Origin: Pyropia yezoensis
Taxonomy: Eukaryota; Rhodophyta; Bangiophyceae; Bangiales; Bangiaceae
DNA length: 64,000 nt
Direction of reading: 5' to 3'
NCBI GenBank assembly: GCA_009829735.1
Contig: CM020618.1
Location: forward strand, 25,827,122-25,891,121
Shown here: one piece after another, positions 20,142 through 29,454 of the stretch
Layout of the letters: each line of letters begins with the position of its first letter
How positions within the stretch are numbered: the first letter of the stretch is position 1
The notes under the pieces: generated by a model
Seen by the model: the letters and a program-made list of their open reading frames with translations, nothing else
Databases searched by the model: none
What the model was told of the DNA's origin: nothing
Translations under genes and position numbers: made by a program

Positions 20142-23051
20142 ATGACGCTCGTCCGCTGTGACTGCGGCGTGTGCCTGGCTAAGAACGGATGGCAGCCGCG
20201 GCTTGTCAATCGCGCCACGCTCTATGAGCACAGGAAGAACCACCGTGCAGGGGCGTCGGCTGGAGCTGGCCCCTCCTCTTTACCTCTTCCCTATACAGCT
20301 GCCACCGGCACAAGTGTTGCTGCCCGTACTCGGCAAGGCGTTGTCGCTGGAGCAACACTTTTCGGCGCCCCTTCCCCTGCTGACGGGCCCGTCCCCACGG
20401 GGGATGGGGAACGTTTCGATGGCACAGCGGACAGCCCGGACGGAGTCATCGATGCACTCGGCACGGGGGACTACGCTGCCGACGGCGTCACTTTCGAGGA
20501 TGACGAAGAGGGCGAGCCAGTGGAGAATGGCAACGCGCTCCAGACCCTGCGACGCCTTGAAGGATTGGGCGTCAATGGCGTGCGGTTTTCCAAGGTGCAG
20601 TTCACGTGGGCCATCGACGACTTCGTCGGCTTCGTCTTCGCCACCAACCACCACCTGACAAGGGAGGCTGTGGCCGCGTACCTGCTACAGCGTGGAACCC
20701 GCCGGCATTCCTCCACGCCACACCAGTTAAACAAGCTGGTGCAGGACGCTGTACACCTCTGTGCCATCCCCGTTTCATGTTGTCCGGCGGGCTGCATGGC
20801 CTTTACGGGGGGTCACGCGACAGCCGTCTCGTGCGCTCACTGCGGAAGGTCGCGGTATCGGCCAGCGTCCTCCGTGCCAACCCGGATTATGCCGTACTGG
20901 CCCATCACCCCGTGGCTCCGCATGATGTTACTGGACGAGGACCTATCGCGCTCAATCTTCGAGGCCACGCTTGAAGCTCGCCTGTCGGCATCCCAGCCCC
21001 GTACAAGCTACACCGACTACTATGACGGGGATACGTACAGGAGCTGGTGGGCCAACGGGACCATCAGCGCCGCCCCATCCACAATCTTCATCGTCCTGCG
21101 CTTGGCGCTTGACGGCTTTGACCCATGGCGGCAGACAGGCTTCAAGGGCTGGATCGTCACGGTATCGGTCATGTCCCTTCCCGCAGACATGCGGTCCAAG
21201 AACGTGTCGACGCTTCCAATATTCATCACCCCAGGCCCCAATGAGCCGGTGGACATGGACTCGTTCTTGGCTCTTGCAATGGCAGAGCTCGAGTCCCTGG
21301 CGGCGGGCCTGGACGGCTTGCGAGTCTTCGGGAGGGAAGGCACGTTCACGCTCAAGTGTCTTCTGATTTTTGTGTGTGCCGACGCTCCCGGCGGGGACAA
21401 AGTCACGCACATGTCGGGGCATGGCGGCTACATGCCGGGGCGTCTCCGCCCGTACCACGGAGTCTTGGTGGGCACCAAGTACAACTTCCCGCCTGTCGAC
21501 CCGGTCACGGGAGGGGTGTTGTTTTCCGTGTCATCCACCCCGCTGGCAACCCGCACCAGCCACACCATTCATCAGCAGGCGGCGTCGGTTGAGGTCATAC
21601 GGACGGCGCGCAGACAGGCGGCGCACATTAAGCGCGAGGTCCGCTTGACGGGCGTGTCGGGCTGGTCCCCTCTGCTGTGCCCAAGCCCAGCAACGAGGGC
21701 TGCACATCCATCGCTGGCGTACCTCTGGGCTCTTGGGCCGCCCGGCGCAGCTCCGTACGACCCTATGCATATCTTTTTGCGCAACGTGGTTCCTTCGTTG
21801 TGGCGCCTTGTCAGTGGCGTGCTGCAGGCCGAGAAGGACGTCGTGGACAGTTACGTGGCCGCTTCTAAGACCCTTGAGAAGATGGGTGAGGAGTACCAAT
21901 CTGCCGCACGCACTGTGCCGGCGGAGCAGGCGAGGCAGCTGCGTGACATTTATGCGCACCACGCGGGGTTCAAGGCCGACGACTGGCTTTTCTTTCTTCT
22001 CTGTGGCGCCGAGGTGTTGCTGTGCGGCTGCGTGCCGGACGACTTCTACGACATGGTCATGTGCTTGTGCCGGGCGGGGCGGCTCCTGTTCCGCCCAAGT
22101 CCCTTGACGCCGACAGACCTGGACAAGGCAGAATGGGAGATTGTTAAGTTCTTGGATTCATTCTACAAGCTGGTCTACCGCGGGTTGCCAGAGCGTCTGC
22201 GTATCTGCCGGTTTATGTTTGCCACCCTGCTGGACGTTGTATTCACCATCAGACGGTGCGGACCCATCTGGTGGTACTGGCAGTTCCCGCTCGAGCGCTA
22301 CATTGGCACACTTCCCCCAATGATTCGCAGCCGGTCGCGCCCCCACAAGGCGTTGGTTAACGCCATGCAGCAGCGCGATCGCGCGGAGCTGCTCCAGACG
22401 TTTGCTGCCCGCGAGTGCCCAGAGGATTGGGCGGTGGCGGAGGGTACAGTCGTCCGTGGAGCGGCCGCCCTCACGTGGGAGCTGCCGCTGCCGAGTGCAG
22501 ACGCCGCAGAGATTATGTTTCTCCGGCCCATAGAAAAGTGTCAAGAGCTACACGGAGCTGAGCTCGTCGCGCTCCGGCGCTACCATGCCGCCTTGGCCGA
22601 CGCTGATCCCACTCCCCGCAAGTTCTACCGGTTGAAGCTGGCGGGCGGTGCGGGTATCAACGCTCGTGACTCGCTGCCACAGGAGGACACAGACCGCCGG
22701 CGCACCTCCCTCGTGCGCATTCAGTCATCCGCTCGACGCCGCGCCGGCAACGGTACTGTTGAGACCTATATTTTGGCAACGTACGGCTTGGTGCGGCACT
22801 TCATTCTTTGTCAAGGGCCGACTGGTCCTGTGGCGCTAGCCTACGTTCAGTTGATCATTTCCCAACGCGACCGGACTGGCCGGTACGGCATCCCTGAGGA
22901 CCGCCGCGACATGCACGTCTTCTCTTCATATGAGGGGACGCACAAGTATGTTGATGCCCTTTCCATTATTGACTCAGTGGGATGTATATCTCGTGGGGAC
23001 AGGCACTACATCATGTATACCCGAGAGTCATTTTCGACACGGGATGGGTAG
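20142..23051 (+). CDS. Tnp2-type CACTA transposase (969 aa)
   Basis: This enzyme would excise and insert the CACTA element. The chosen ATG (20142, MTLVRCDCGVCLAKNG) opens with a small Cys cluster and LYEHRKNH, as in Tnp2 proteins. An in-frame ATG at 20013 is the alternative, and the frame is open even further up. An acidic linker follows (residues about 75-125). The Tnp2 core (about 300-440) holds IFIVLRLALDGFDPWRQTGF, VMSLPADMRSKNVSTLPIFI, TPGPNEPVDMDSFLALAMAE and SGHGGYMPGRLRPYHGV. DPMHIFLRNVVPSLWRL is at residue 540, a family signature. The C-terminal part (about 850-969) resembles the extra domains of plant and fungal Tnp2 proteins. No stop or shift was seen, so it may be intact. It is the only large intact transposase in the window. 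Confidence 0.9.
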   Translation: MTLVRCDCGVCLAKNGWQPRLVNRATLYEHRKNHRAGASAGAGPSSLPLPYTAATGTSVAARTRQGVVAGATLFGAPSPADGPVPTGDGERFDGTADSPDGVIDALGTGDYAADGVTFEDDEEGEPVENGNALQTLRRLEGLGVNGVRFSKVQFTWAIDDFVGFVFATNHHLTREAVAAYLLQRGTRRHSSTPHQLNKLVQDAVHLCAIPVSCCPAGCMAFTGGHATAVSCAHCGRSRYRPASSVPTRIMPYWPITPWLRMMLLDEDLSRSIFEATLEARLSASQPRTSYTDYYDGDTYRSWWANGTISAAPSTIFIVLRLALDGFDPWRQTGFKGWIVTVSVMSLPADMRSKNVSTLPIFITPGPNEPVDMDSFLALAMAELESLAAGLDGLRVFGREGTFTLKCLLIFVCADAPGGDKVTHMSGHGGYMPGRLRPYHGVLVGTKYNFPPVDPVTGGVLFSVSSTPLATRTSHTIHQQAASVEVIRTARRQAAHIKREVRLTGVSGWSPLLCPSPATRAAHPSLAYLWALGPPGAAPYDPMHIFLRNVVPSLWRLVSGVLQAEKDVVDSYVAASKTLEKMGEEYQSAARTVPAEQARQLRDIYAHHAGFKADDWLFFLLCGAEVLLCGCVPDDFYDMVMCLCRAGRLLFRPSPLTPTDLDKAEWEIVKFLDSFYKLVYRGLPERLRICRFMFATLLDVVFTIRRCGPIWWYWQFPLERYIGTLPPMIRSRSRPHKALVNAMQQRDRAELLQTFAARECPEDWAVAEGTVVRGAAALTWELPLPSADAAEIMFLRPIEKCQELHGAELVALRRYHAALADADPTPRKFYRLKLAGGAGINARDSLPQEDTDRRRTSLVRIQSSARRRAGNGTVETYILATYGLVRHFILCQGPTGPVALAYVQLIISQRDRTGRYGIPEDRRDMHVFSSYEGTHKYVDALSIIDSVGCISRGDRHYIMYTRESFSTRDG

Positions 23052-23097
23052 GAGGGTGACTGGGTGAACGTATGCATGTAGGAAGTAGAAACCGGCT

Positions 23098-23391
23098 TTG
23101 TATGTCCGCCACGAGACACGCAGCGAAGCAGATGTTGAGAAGACGTTGAGTGCGAGCCGTGGCGCGTTGCAGCCATCCAACTATGTTTCTCCCTTGTCGT
23201 TGAGATCTGAAGTTTCGAAAGTGCCGCTCAAATTTAACACGTTCCGGCTCCAGTTTGACCCAATGTGCTTGCGTCATCTGCACACCGCGGTGTACCGGGT
23301 CGACCGCGCATTGGGTGGGATCCCCCCAACTGACCCCAAAGGCCAAGCTCGTGCGTACCGGCTCGCGCACCGTCGTGCCCTGCGATTTTAA
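23098..23391 (+). other. ORF just after Tnp2, no ATG, possible displaced C terminus
   Basis: A 97-codon open frame begins 47 bases after the Tnp2 stop in a different phase. It has protein-like composition (ASRGALQPSNYVSPLSLRSE, PLKFNTFRLQFDPMCLRHLH, ending RRALRF). It lacks an early ATG, so it may be a former C-terminal extension of Tnp2 lost through a frameshift, or chance. Confidence 0.3.
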
Positions 23392-23567
23392 TTATTTATG
23401 GGCCCCCTCCGGCAGACGGGGCCCCTCCAGTCAGGCGGGACACCCTGCCCCCCAGGCTCCCCTGCCCGCTCTTGCCGTCTCCTGCCCCACGCCACCTGCT
23501 AAGGTAAAAACTTGGCTCTCTGTAGAGTCACCTTGACTCCCCAGTGAGCCCAGTTTCTGTGGGGCAG

Positions 23568-24531
23568 CTGCGGCAGTGGCGGCAGCACCGGTGCCGGCGC
23601 CGGCGCCGGGCGAACAGAGACTGGCCTGCGGTGGCGGTGGCCCTGGCGGCGGCGACGGCGGCGGCGGCGGCGGCGGCGGTAGCGGCGGCAGCGGCGACGG
23701 CGGCAGCGGCGGCGGCAGTAGCGGTAGGCGGGGAGCGGCCAGCTGGCTGGGCTGGCGGCGGCGGCCGCGGCGGCGACGGGCTGGCTGCAGCCAGCCGACG
23801 GCCAGCCGGCGGCGGCGGTTGTGGTGGGGGGTGGAAAGAGAACAGCCGTCGGCGGCGGTGGCGGTAGCGGCGGCGGCGGCGGCGGCAAGCGGGCGGGCAG
23901 CAGCTAGGGAGCCGTGGCGAGCTGGCCGCAGTGCTGGTGTCGGCTGGCCGGGAGCGGTCGCGGCGGAGGGGCGGCTGCCAGCCGGCGGCGTCAGCGGCCG
24001 GGGGCCCGTCTCCAGCCGGCAGCGGCGGTGGCGGCAGCGGCGGCCTGCAACGGCTAGCCAGTGGCTTCGGCGGCAGCGGGGGGGGCAGCGCCGATTCGGT
24101 GGGCGGCAGGGTTCGCGTCGGTGGCGACAGAGTAGGGAACAGTACGGGACAACGGTCGACTTTGTGGCGATAGAGTAGGGGTCAGGTGTGTATACAATTG
24201 TGTGATGCCTCCCGAGTTGCTCAGGCAATTACAACATCGGAGGCTGAAGGCCTTCAACTGCATCTATACAGTTGTAAAAGGCAACAAACCGGCTGGACAA
24301 ACCCGTCGACACGTAACAAAATTCTCGACCGACGTGGCACCCGCCCCGGTGCGTGCAAAGCACCGCAATCCATTGGCGAGAGATGGGCGGCTCCTGGCCT
24401 GTCGTTAGAGGCGGTCACTAACGACAGGCCAGCAGCCGCCCGTGGTGGGCGAGGCCCGACTAGGATACCCAATGCGGTGCCTGGGATACTAGATTTATCC
24501 GGCATCGTTGGTCGTGCATGGTACATGGGCC
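23568..24531 (+). repeat. CGG-rich TIR element, copy A, right part
   Basis: After the CACTA element and its CAG duplication the sequence resumes the repeat (GCTGCGGCAGTGG...), runs through the CGG-rich core and the shared tail (GTGATGCC.CCCGAGTTGCTC, GTTGTAAAAG.CAACAAAC), and ends with GGTCGTGCATGGTACATGGG CC at 24510-24531. That end is the reverse complement of the left end of copy B. With the left part the copy totals about 1.51 kb. Confidence 0.85.
24395..24431. repeat. perfect hairpin inside the CGG-rich element
   Basis: TGGCCTGTCGTTAG (24395-24408) and CTAACGACAGGCCA (24418-24431) are perfect 14-bp arms around a 9-base loop. Copy B keeps the hairpin with one change in an arm, and there the left arm is preceded by a short tandem duplication. 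Confidence 0.8.
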
Positions 24532-25143
24532 TCGCAGCGTGCCATCTGTGGGCCCTTTCCTCACCTGCCCCATCCTGCTTCCCCCTGCACCCGTGTGCCT
24601 CTCACGACGTTTGCCTCCCTTTGCCCCCCCGTCCTGCCACGGTCGTTGCCTGGTGGGCGTCACCGGGCGCGTCCAGCTTCTCCACCTTCCGCCTGCGGGT
24701 CGGTCTCCTCTCACCCCGCTGCCTCCCGTGTCCACTCCTCAAGCAGTGCTTCCCCCTGCCTCCCCTTGCCTCATCCTGCCTTCCCCTGCCTCTCACTGCC
24801 GTCCCCTGCCCCCCGCTGCCTTCCCCTGCTCCCCCTTGCTCCCCCCTGCACCATGTCTGCCTCTCCCTGGCCCCCCCTGCACCATGTATGTCTTCCCCTG
24901 CCCTCCCCTGCACCATTCCTGCATTCCTCTGCCCCCCCGGCCACTCTCCACGGCCACCACCATCACGACGTTGCACCTGCCGCAGCCGCCACTGTCACGG
25001 CCAGGGACGGCCGTGGGCGGCGATGGCCGCCCTCGCCGGCGTACGGGGCGGCCAAATCGAGCACCACCATGACGTTGCAGCGATCGTCACCACCACGACG
25101 TTGCAGCGGTCGTCGTCGTCACAGCCGCGTCGGCGAGGCACCT
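24532..25143. repeat. pyrimidine-rich minisatellite-like stretch
   Basis: From about 24590 to 24950 short CT-rich words (CCCCTGCCTTCCCCTGCCTC and variants) recur on the plus strand. From 24955 there are repeats of CACCACCA(T/C)(G/C)ACGTTGCA. No gene is supported. Confidence 0.5.
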
Positions 25144-25752
25144 CTATGAGCTGCGCTGGTCGCCTTTTCTCGTGTGCTTGACGGCGTCTGCCGGCAAAGA
25201 TCGTGTGAGACGCCTACGTGTAGTGCGCATTCTTTTGTTGTCCTCACTTTCAGCACCCCCCTCGCCTCTCTCGGTCGCAGTAGCATCACTAACAAAAGCG
25301 ATTACAAAAATGCGTGCCGCCCGTGGCTCGCCTGCAGTCGTCGGTACCTCATCAGGCATGACTGCGACGCCGTGCCGAGTGCTGAGGTCTTTCCAGTCGT
25401 GCTCCCCCGCCAGCCAGGAAAAAATTTCGTCAGCTCTCAGTACATCGAGAGCGACACAGGCCTCGGCAGGACCGACGCTCCAACGAAGACGTTCGCACTC
25501 ATACGTCGTCAAGAAGCAGCCCTCGTGGGCGGCGGCTGGCTCTTTCCGCCTCACAACGAGTCGCTGCCAAGTGCCGGCCCTGTTGCCTACGACGAGTGAG
25601 CCTTGACCGACGTGTGTCGCTCCGCCTGCCCGCGATAGCGCACCCAGTCCCACCAGGGCGACCCATGAAAGTAAGGTGACGCCCGGATGGTGTAGTGCTG
25701 CCGTCAGCGCAGAAGATTGGTTGGACCGAAGTACAGACCGGAACGCACGCAA
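25144..25752 (-). CDS. unrecognised ORF, 202 codons, no ATG at its start
   Basis: The frame reads like a protein: a hydrophobic stretch (VTLLSWVALVGLGALSRAGG), then TWQRLVVRRKEPAAAHEGCF, LTTYECERLRWSVGPAEACV and DEIFSWLAGEHDWKDL, ending in a basic tail. The open frame begins with TTG and the first ATG is deep inside, so an upstream exon or a broken gene is likely. A plus-strand frame (25174-25599) overlaps it and cannot be ruled out. No family recognised. Confidence 0.25.
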   Translation of the reverse strand: MRAFRSVLRSNQSSALTAALHHPGVTLLSWVALVGLGALSRAGGATHVGQGSLVVGNRAGTWQRLVVRRKEPAAAHEGCFLTTYECERLRWSVGPAEACVALDVLRADEIFSWLAGEHDWKDLSTRHGVAVMPDEVPTTAGEPRAARIFVIAFVSDATATERGEGGAESEDNKRMRTTRRRLTRSLPADAVKHTRKGDQRSS

Positions 25753-25914
25753 ACGGTTGTGTCAGCGTCGCAGGCTAGGGCGTCCGCAAGACCGGGCAGA
25801 GTTCGTTTCACTGAGAGCCTGCCAACCGACTCCTCCCTAAAGTACCGCTACCTCAGCCGACGACGCCCCCTGCGCACTTGTCGACGCGGGGCTGTTGAAC
25901 AATTCTAGAGGCCG

Positions 25915-27290
25915 TCGCCAGCGCCACTGCAGTCCGACAGCTCAGAGTCTTGCCCCGCCTCGTCCTCGACGACGACCGCGTGGGGCTGCCTGTGGCGCGG
26001 CCACGACGGTGATGGCGCCACACGCCTCCGCCTCGAGCGCCTCTTTAGCGTCCTCGTCCTTCCGAGCGGCTGCCGACAGCGCCTCCAGGCGGCGGTGCAT
26101 CTCCAGGCGCGGCCACCGCGCGGCCTCTTCAGTCCGCCGCACGTCGGGCCAGCCCCAGAACGCAATCTCCGCTTGGTTCTCCCTCACCCGCCCCGCTGAA
26201 CTTGTCCATGTCTTTGAGCGTCCGCCACGAGCTCATCCATGTCGATGCACGCTTGTCTGCGTGAAGGAAGGCCGCCTCCTCCATCTCCTGGTCATCGCCC
26301 CACACGGCCTTGTCCATGTTACGCCGCTCAAAGTGGGCCACGGTGGCCAGCTCGCGCTGCGCCAGGGTGATGTTACCGGTCAGCTGCGCACGGTCCACGC
26401 CCGCAAGTGACGACGCAAGGCATGGGAAGTACTTCGACACGTGGTCGCGCTTCTCCTTGGTCACCTCCAATGTCGTCCGGTACTGCCGGCGCACGATGCC
26501 GCGCTTCTTTGGGCACAGTGGCACCCTGTAGATGCGCCAGCGGAAGTCAGCAGCCACGGCCGCCCAAAATGTGCGCCCCGCCTGTCCGTCCGGACAATCT
26601 GGTCCTGTGCAATGCACTTGTACGCCTCGCAGAGCACACAGCGCTCGGCGTCCGCCCCGGCCAGGCCGCGCGCAGCGTCGCCATGGGCCGCCCACTCCGC
26701 GGCCGTTTTTCCATCAGTGGCCGTCTGCTGCATGGCGGCGTTCCCGGCGGCGTCGGCGTCAGCAGCGCCACGGGCATCTGCTGCCGAGCCGCCGTTGCCA
26801 GAGCCAACTGCCATCGCCGAAGCCGGCATGATGTCCTCCTCGTCCACAGTCTCACCCTCCTGCACCAGGCCCATCGACTAGGCCACTGCTTCCTCCTCAG
26901 CGAACTCGTCCGCGACGCCGCCGCGCGCACCCGCGGCGGAATCCTCAAGTACTCCACCCTAAATACCACCTTCCTGCTTCATGGCGGCATCCTCGTCGCC
27001 CTCGTGTGGCACGCACCCGTGCTCGTCGTCGGCGGCTTTCTCACCCCCTCCAACCACCTCAATCACATCCACATCGTCACTTCCCCCAGCCCCCTCAGCC
27101 GTCGCACATCCCCCAAACGGGCCGCCCTTTGCCAAAGAGGCAACCCGCACAGGCGTCCCGCGGGGAGGCACGCGCGCAGTGCCCGCCTCGCAGGCCGCAA
27201 AGCACGCGGCGGTGGGCCCTTCAGGAACGTCCGCAAGGGCCAGCGATATAGCCGCTTGCTCGGCGGGCGAAGAAGGTCCTCCAGCTTGCG
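25915..27290 (-). pseudogene. SANT/Myb-like transposon protein, frameshifted
   Basis: Read right to left, coding pieces follow one another. First comes an Ala/acidic N-terminal part (EQAAISLALADVPEGPTAAC; SDDVDVIEVVGGGEKAADDE) ending in a stop near 26959. Next, from ATG 26872-26874 (MGLVQEGETVDEEDIMPASA), it runs to CVLCEAYKCIAQDQIVRTDR. After a slip near 26583 it continues RTFWAAVAADFRWRIYRVPL, a conserved-looking helical middle (SSLAGVDRAQLTGNITLAQR) and WMSSWRTLKDMDKFSG. A last slip near 26195 leads to a basic tail. The AYKCIAQDQIV..DR...FW plus W..LKD..KF layout matches the SANT-like proteins of Harbinger-type elements, like the ORF at 4593-7291. No transposase lies next to it. Confidence 0.45.
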
Positions 27291-27716
27291 TGCAATGTCG
27301 CCTGTAGCATATCCGCCCCTTGTACCGAATTCCGGTATTTACTGGCTTGTAGCCCCCCTGACTGGTGGCCCCAGCCTTGTTGGCATGGGTCCGCTTGTGG
27401 CTCGCCCTTTGGGGGACTACTTTTGTTTTGTATTGTTTATCTGTCCTTGCCTTGGAGGGATCTTTTATATTGATTGCTATGCTCGTAGCGATCGGCCGTC
27501 CGGCCTCCGCTCGGTCGCTCGACCGGCATATTGTTTTCGCCCTTATCTGCGACGTGGGGACTCGCCGCTGCCTTCGGCCGGCTTGCTCCCCATCGAACGT
27601 CCAGGAGCTAAAGGTCTGTCTTCTTTGCCTCTACGGTAATAGCTTCCTCTTTGCCTTCCGGGCGCCGGTCGGTCCCATATCCTTTATATTGGGTAACACA
27701 TATTCCACATCGCCGT

Positions 27717-28650
27717 TTAGGCCTGCGGTCGAGGCCGCCCCTCCGACGGCTTGGTGGCCACCTGTGAGAATGTTGCCCTGCCCGACGTCGAGGGATCCGA
27801 CTCCGCCGCTGGGGTCACCGCCGGCGATGGGCGCACCGTCGGCAACGGTGTCAGGGGCTCGACCGTTCCCTCTCTGCCCTCCTCTCCTGTTGGTTCGACG
27901 CGCTCGGACTGCCTCGTGTTGCACCCATTAGGCAACGTGCGACGCGAGGCCGTGCATGGCGAGGTAGTCGCTCCCGGAGCGGCGGGCTCGGCGCCCGACG
28001 CGGCCGGCGTGGACGCTCCTGCGGCCGTAGACGGCACGACCTGCACACACGGCACCACCTACGCGCCTCAACACCGCCGCGTCCGCCATCAGCGCGGTCT
28101 CGTGCCCGTCCGATGAGCTCTTGGAGCTCGACTCCAACCAACGTGGCAGCCGCGACTGCGCCTGCGGCCTCGCCGGCGGCTGCCGCGCCTCACAGTCCTC
28201 GATGCTCCTCTGCAGCAATTCTATCTCTCTGGCCTCCACTGCGTGAATCTCCTCCTCCAGCTCCCGCACCCGCCTCTGCGCCGCCCACAGCGTCTGTCAT
28301 CGCTCCAGCGAGCGCACGTGCGCCTCGTGGTGCAGGCGCTCCCTTTCTTCCGTCGCGATGGGCGGCCCCATCGGCTCCGACCAAATCTGGCCGGTGCGTA
28401 GCACGGCCGTCACCGGCTTCCATGGCACCGACGCAGGGTGGGCGGCGACCCGCATAACCACAGGCGGTGATGGAAGGGGGACACCGGAAGGCCTCGGGGG
28501 CCCCATGGAGGAGCGTGGCCGCCCGAACGCCCGCCAGCGTTGCAGGATGGGCGCGCACAGCCGGCAGTGGCGGCCGCGCCGGGGGGGGGGGGCTGCCCAC
28601 ACGACGACCAGCGCTGCTGGAACCGTGGCGGTGCGGGCCCCGGCCGAGGG
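27717..28650 (-). pseudogene. coiled-coil ORF remnant beside an LTR
   Basis: The minus frame reads KPVTAVLRTGQIWSEPMGPP, then ERERLHHEAHVRSLER, an in-frame TGA (28297-28299), then QTLWAAQRRVRELEEEIHAV and EAREIELLQRSIEDCEARQP, a clear coiled coil. A Ser/Pro-rich tail continues in a neighbouring frame (PSPAVTPAAESDPSTSGRAT) to about 27717. Upstream it runs into the LTR that begins at 28655. I do not know the family; a gag-like or transposon accessory protein is plausible. Confidence 0.35.
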
Positions 28651-28654
28651 AGGG

Positions 28655-29124
28655 TGTGGCAAAAAACCACTCGCACACGCGACACCCAAGTTGGGGCGGT
28701 GCGCAACGGCTGCCTCCCGTGTTTGGGGAACCGGAAGAAGTGCAAGTCGCACACACTCTGTCCCTGTTGTGGGGCAATCCCCCCACTGACAAACGAGAAG
28801 ATGGTGTGTGGGCCAACAGTTTCTTGGTCGGGACGGGGAAGCAAGGCCAAGCCCCGCTGTCCCTCCCCTTATCCCCCCAGGGTCCCCTCAGAATCTCGCC
28901 ACTCAGAATCTCCCACCCCAGCACCTGCCCACCGGGCCACACGAAAATTCAAGACGATAAATGCAGAAAACCCTCAAACCCACGTTGGATTTACTACTAA
29001 GATAACTGTCCCTAACTTAGGGAATATGGACCCAAATGCAGGGGGAGGAACGGGTCAGGCTAGTGGCCTGCCGCCCCTTGCCTGGCGCGTGTTGCCCCCA
29101 TACCTGGGGGTCAATACTGCCACA
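28655..29124 (+). mobile_element. 5' LTR (family 2) in front of a gag-like gene
   Basis: This 470-bp sequence runs from TGTGGCAAAA to ATACTGCCACA and is closely similar to the solo LTR at 6391-6859. The flanks are GAGGG (left) and CTCCC (right), not a duplication, so it is not a solo LTR. It is followed 330 bases later by a gag-like gene on the same strand. No partner LTR was found downstream, so the element is truncated or rearranged. Confidence 0.8.
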
Positions 29125-29454
29125 CTCCCCTCTCCTCAGTTCCGACCGACCCGGTCGGCCCTGCGAGGTGGCGTAGAAACGCACATCGCGGCGTTGGGGG
29201 CTGCTGTCCCCCCCGGTACGTCACGTGGACGTGGAGGCGGTCACGTTGACCGCCCCTCTCCTCAAGCTTGCCCACTTGGCAGCTTGCTCTTATCGGTACT
29301 CACCTCACCACCACCAACACATCCTCTTCACCTTACCCTGGGCCGCCCCACGCTGGGGAGGCCACCCATCTACCCGCGATTCGAGCCCCCGTCAACTCGA
29401 GGTGGGTCTCGTGCAACTGCAACCAGGCCGTCTCTCCCTAACTTGGGGAGAGCC

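Larger units (their letters stand above)
17519..23564 (+). mobile_element. CACTA (En/Spm, Tnp2) DNA transposon, 6,046 bp, with CAG duplication
   Basis: The left end reads CCCCACGGGAATAATTTGGC followed by TCACT (17519-17543). The right end (23543-23564), read in reverse complement, starts CCCCACAGAAACTGGGCTCA. These are imperfect terminal inverted repeats of about 22-25 bp. Both ends are flanked by CAG (17516-17518 and 23565-23567), a 3-bp duplication as expected for CACTA elements. Removing the element restores the sequence seen in the uninterrupted repeat at 55.4 kb. It carries a Tnp2 transposase (20142-23051, plus) and a minus-strand ORF (18600-19070). The ends are CCCCAC rather than the plant CACTA, so this is a divergent group. 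Confidence 0.88.
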
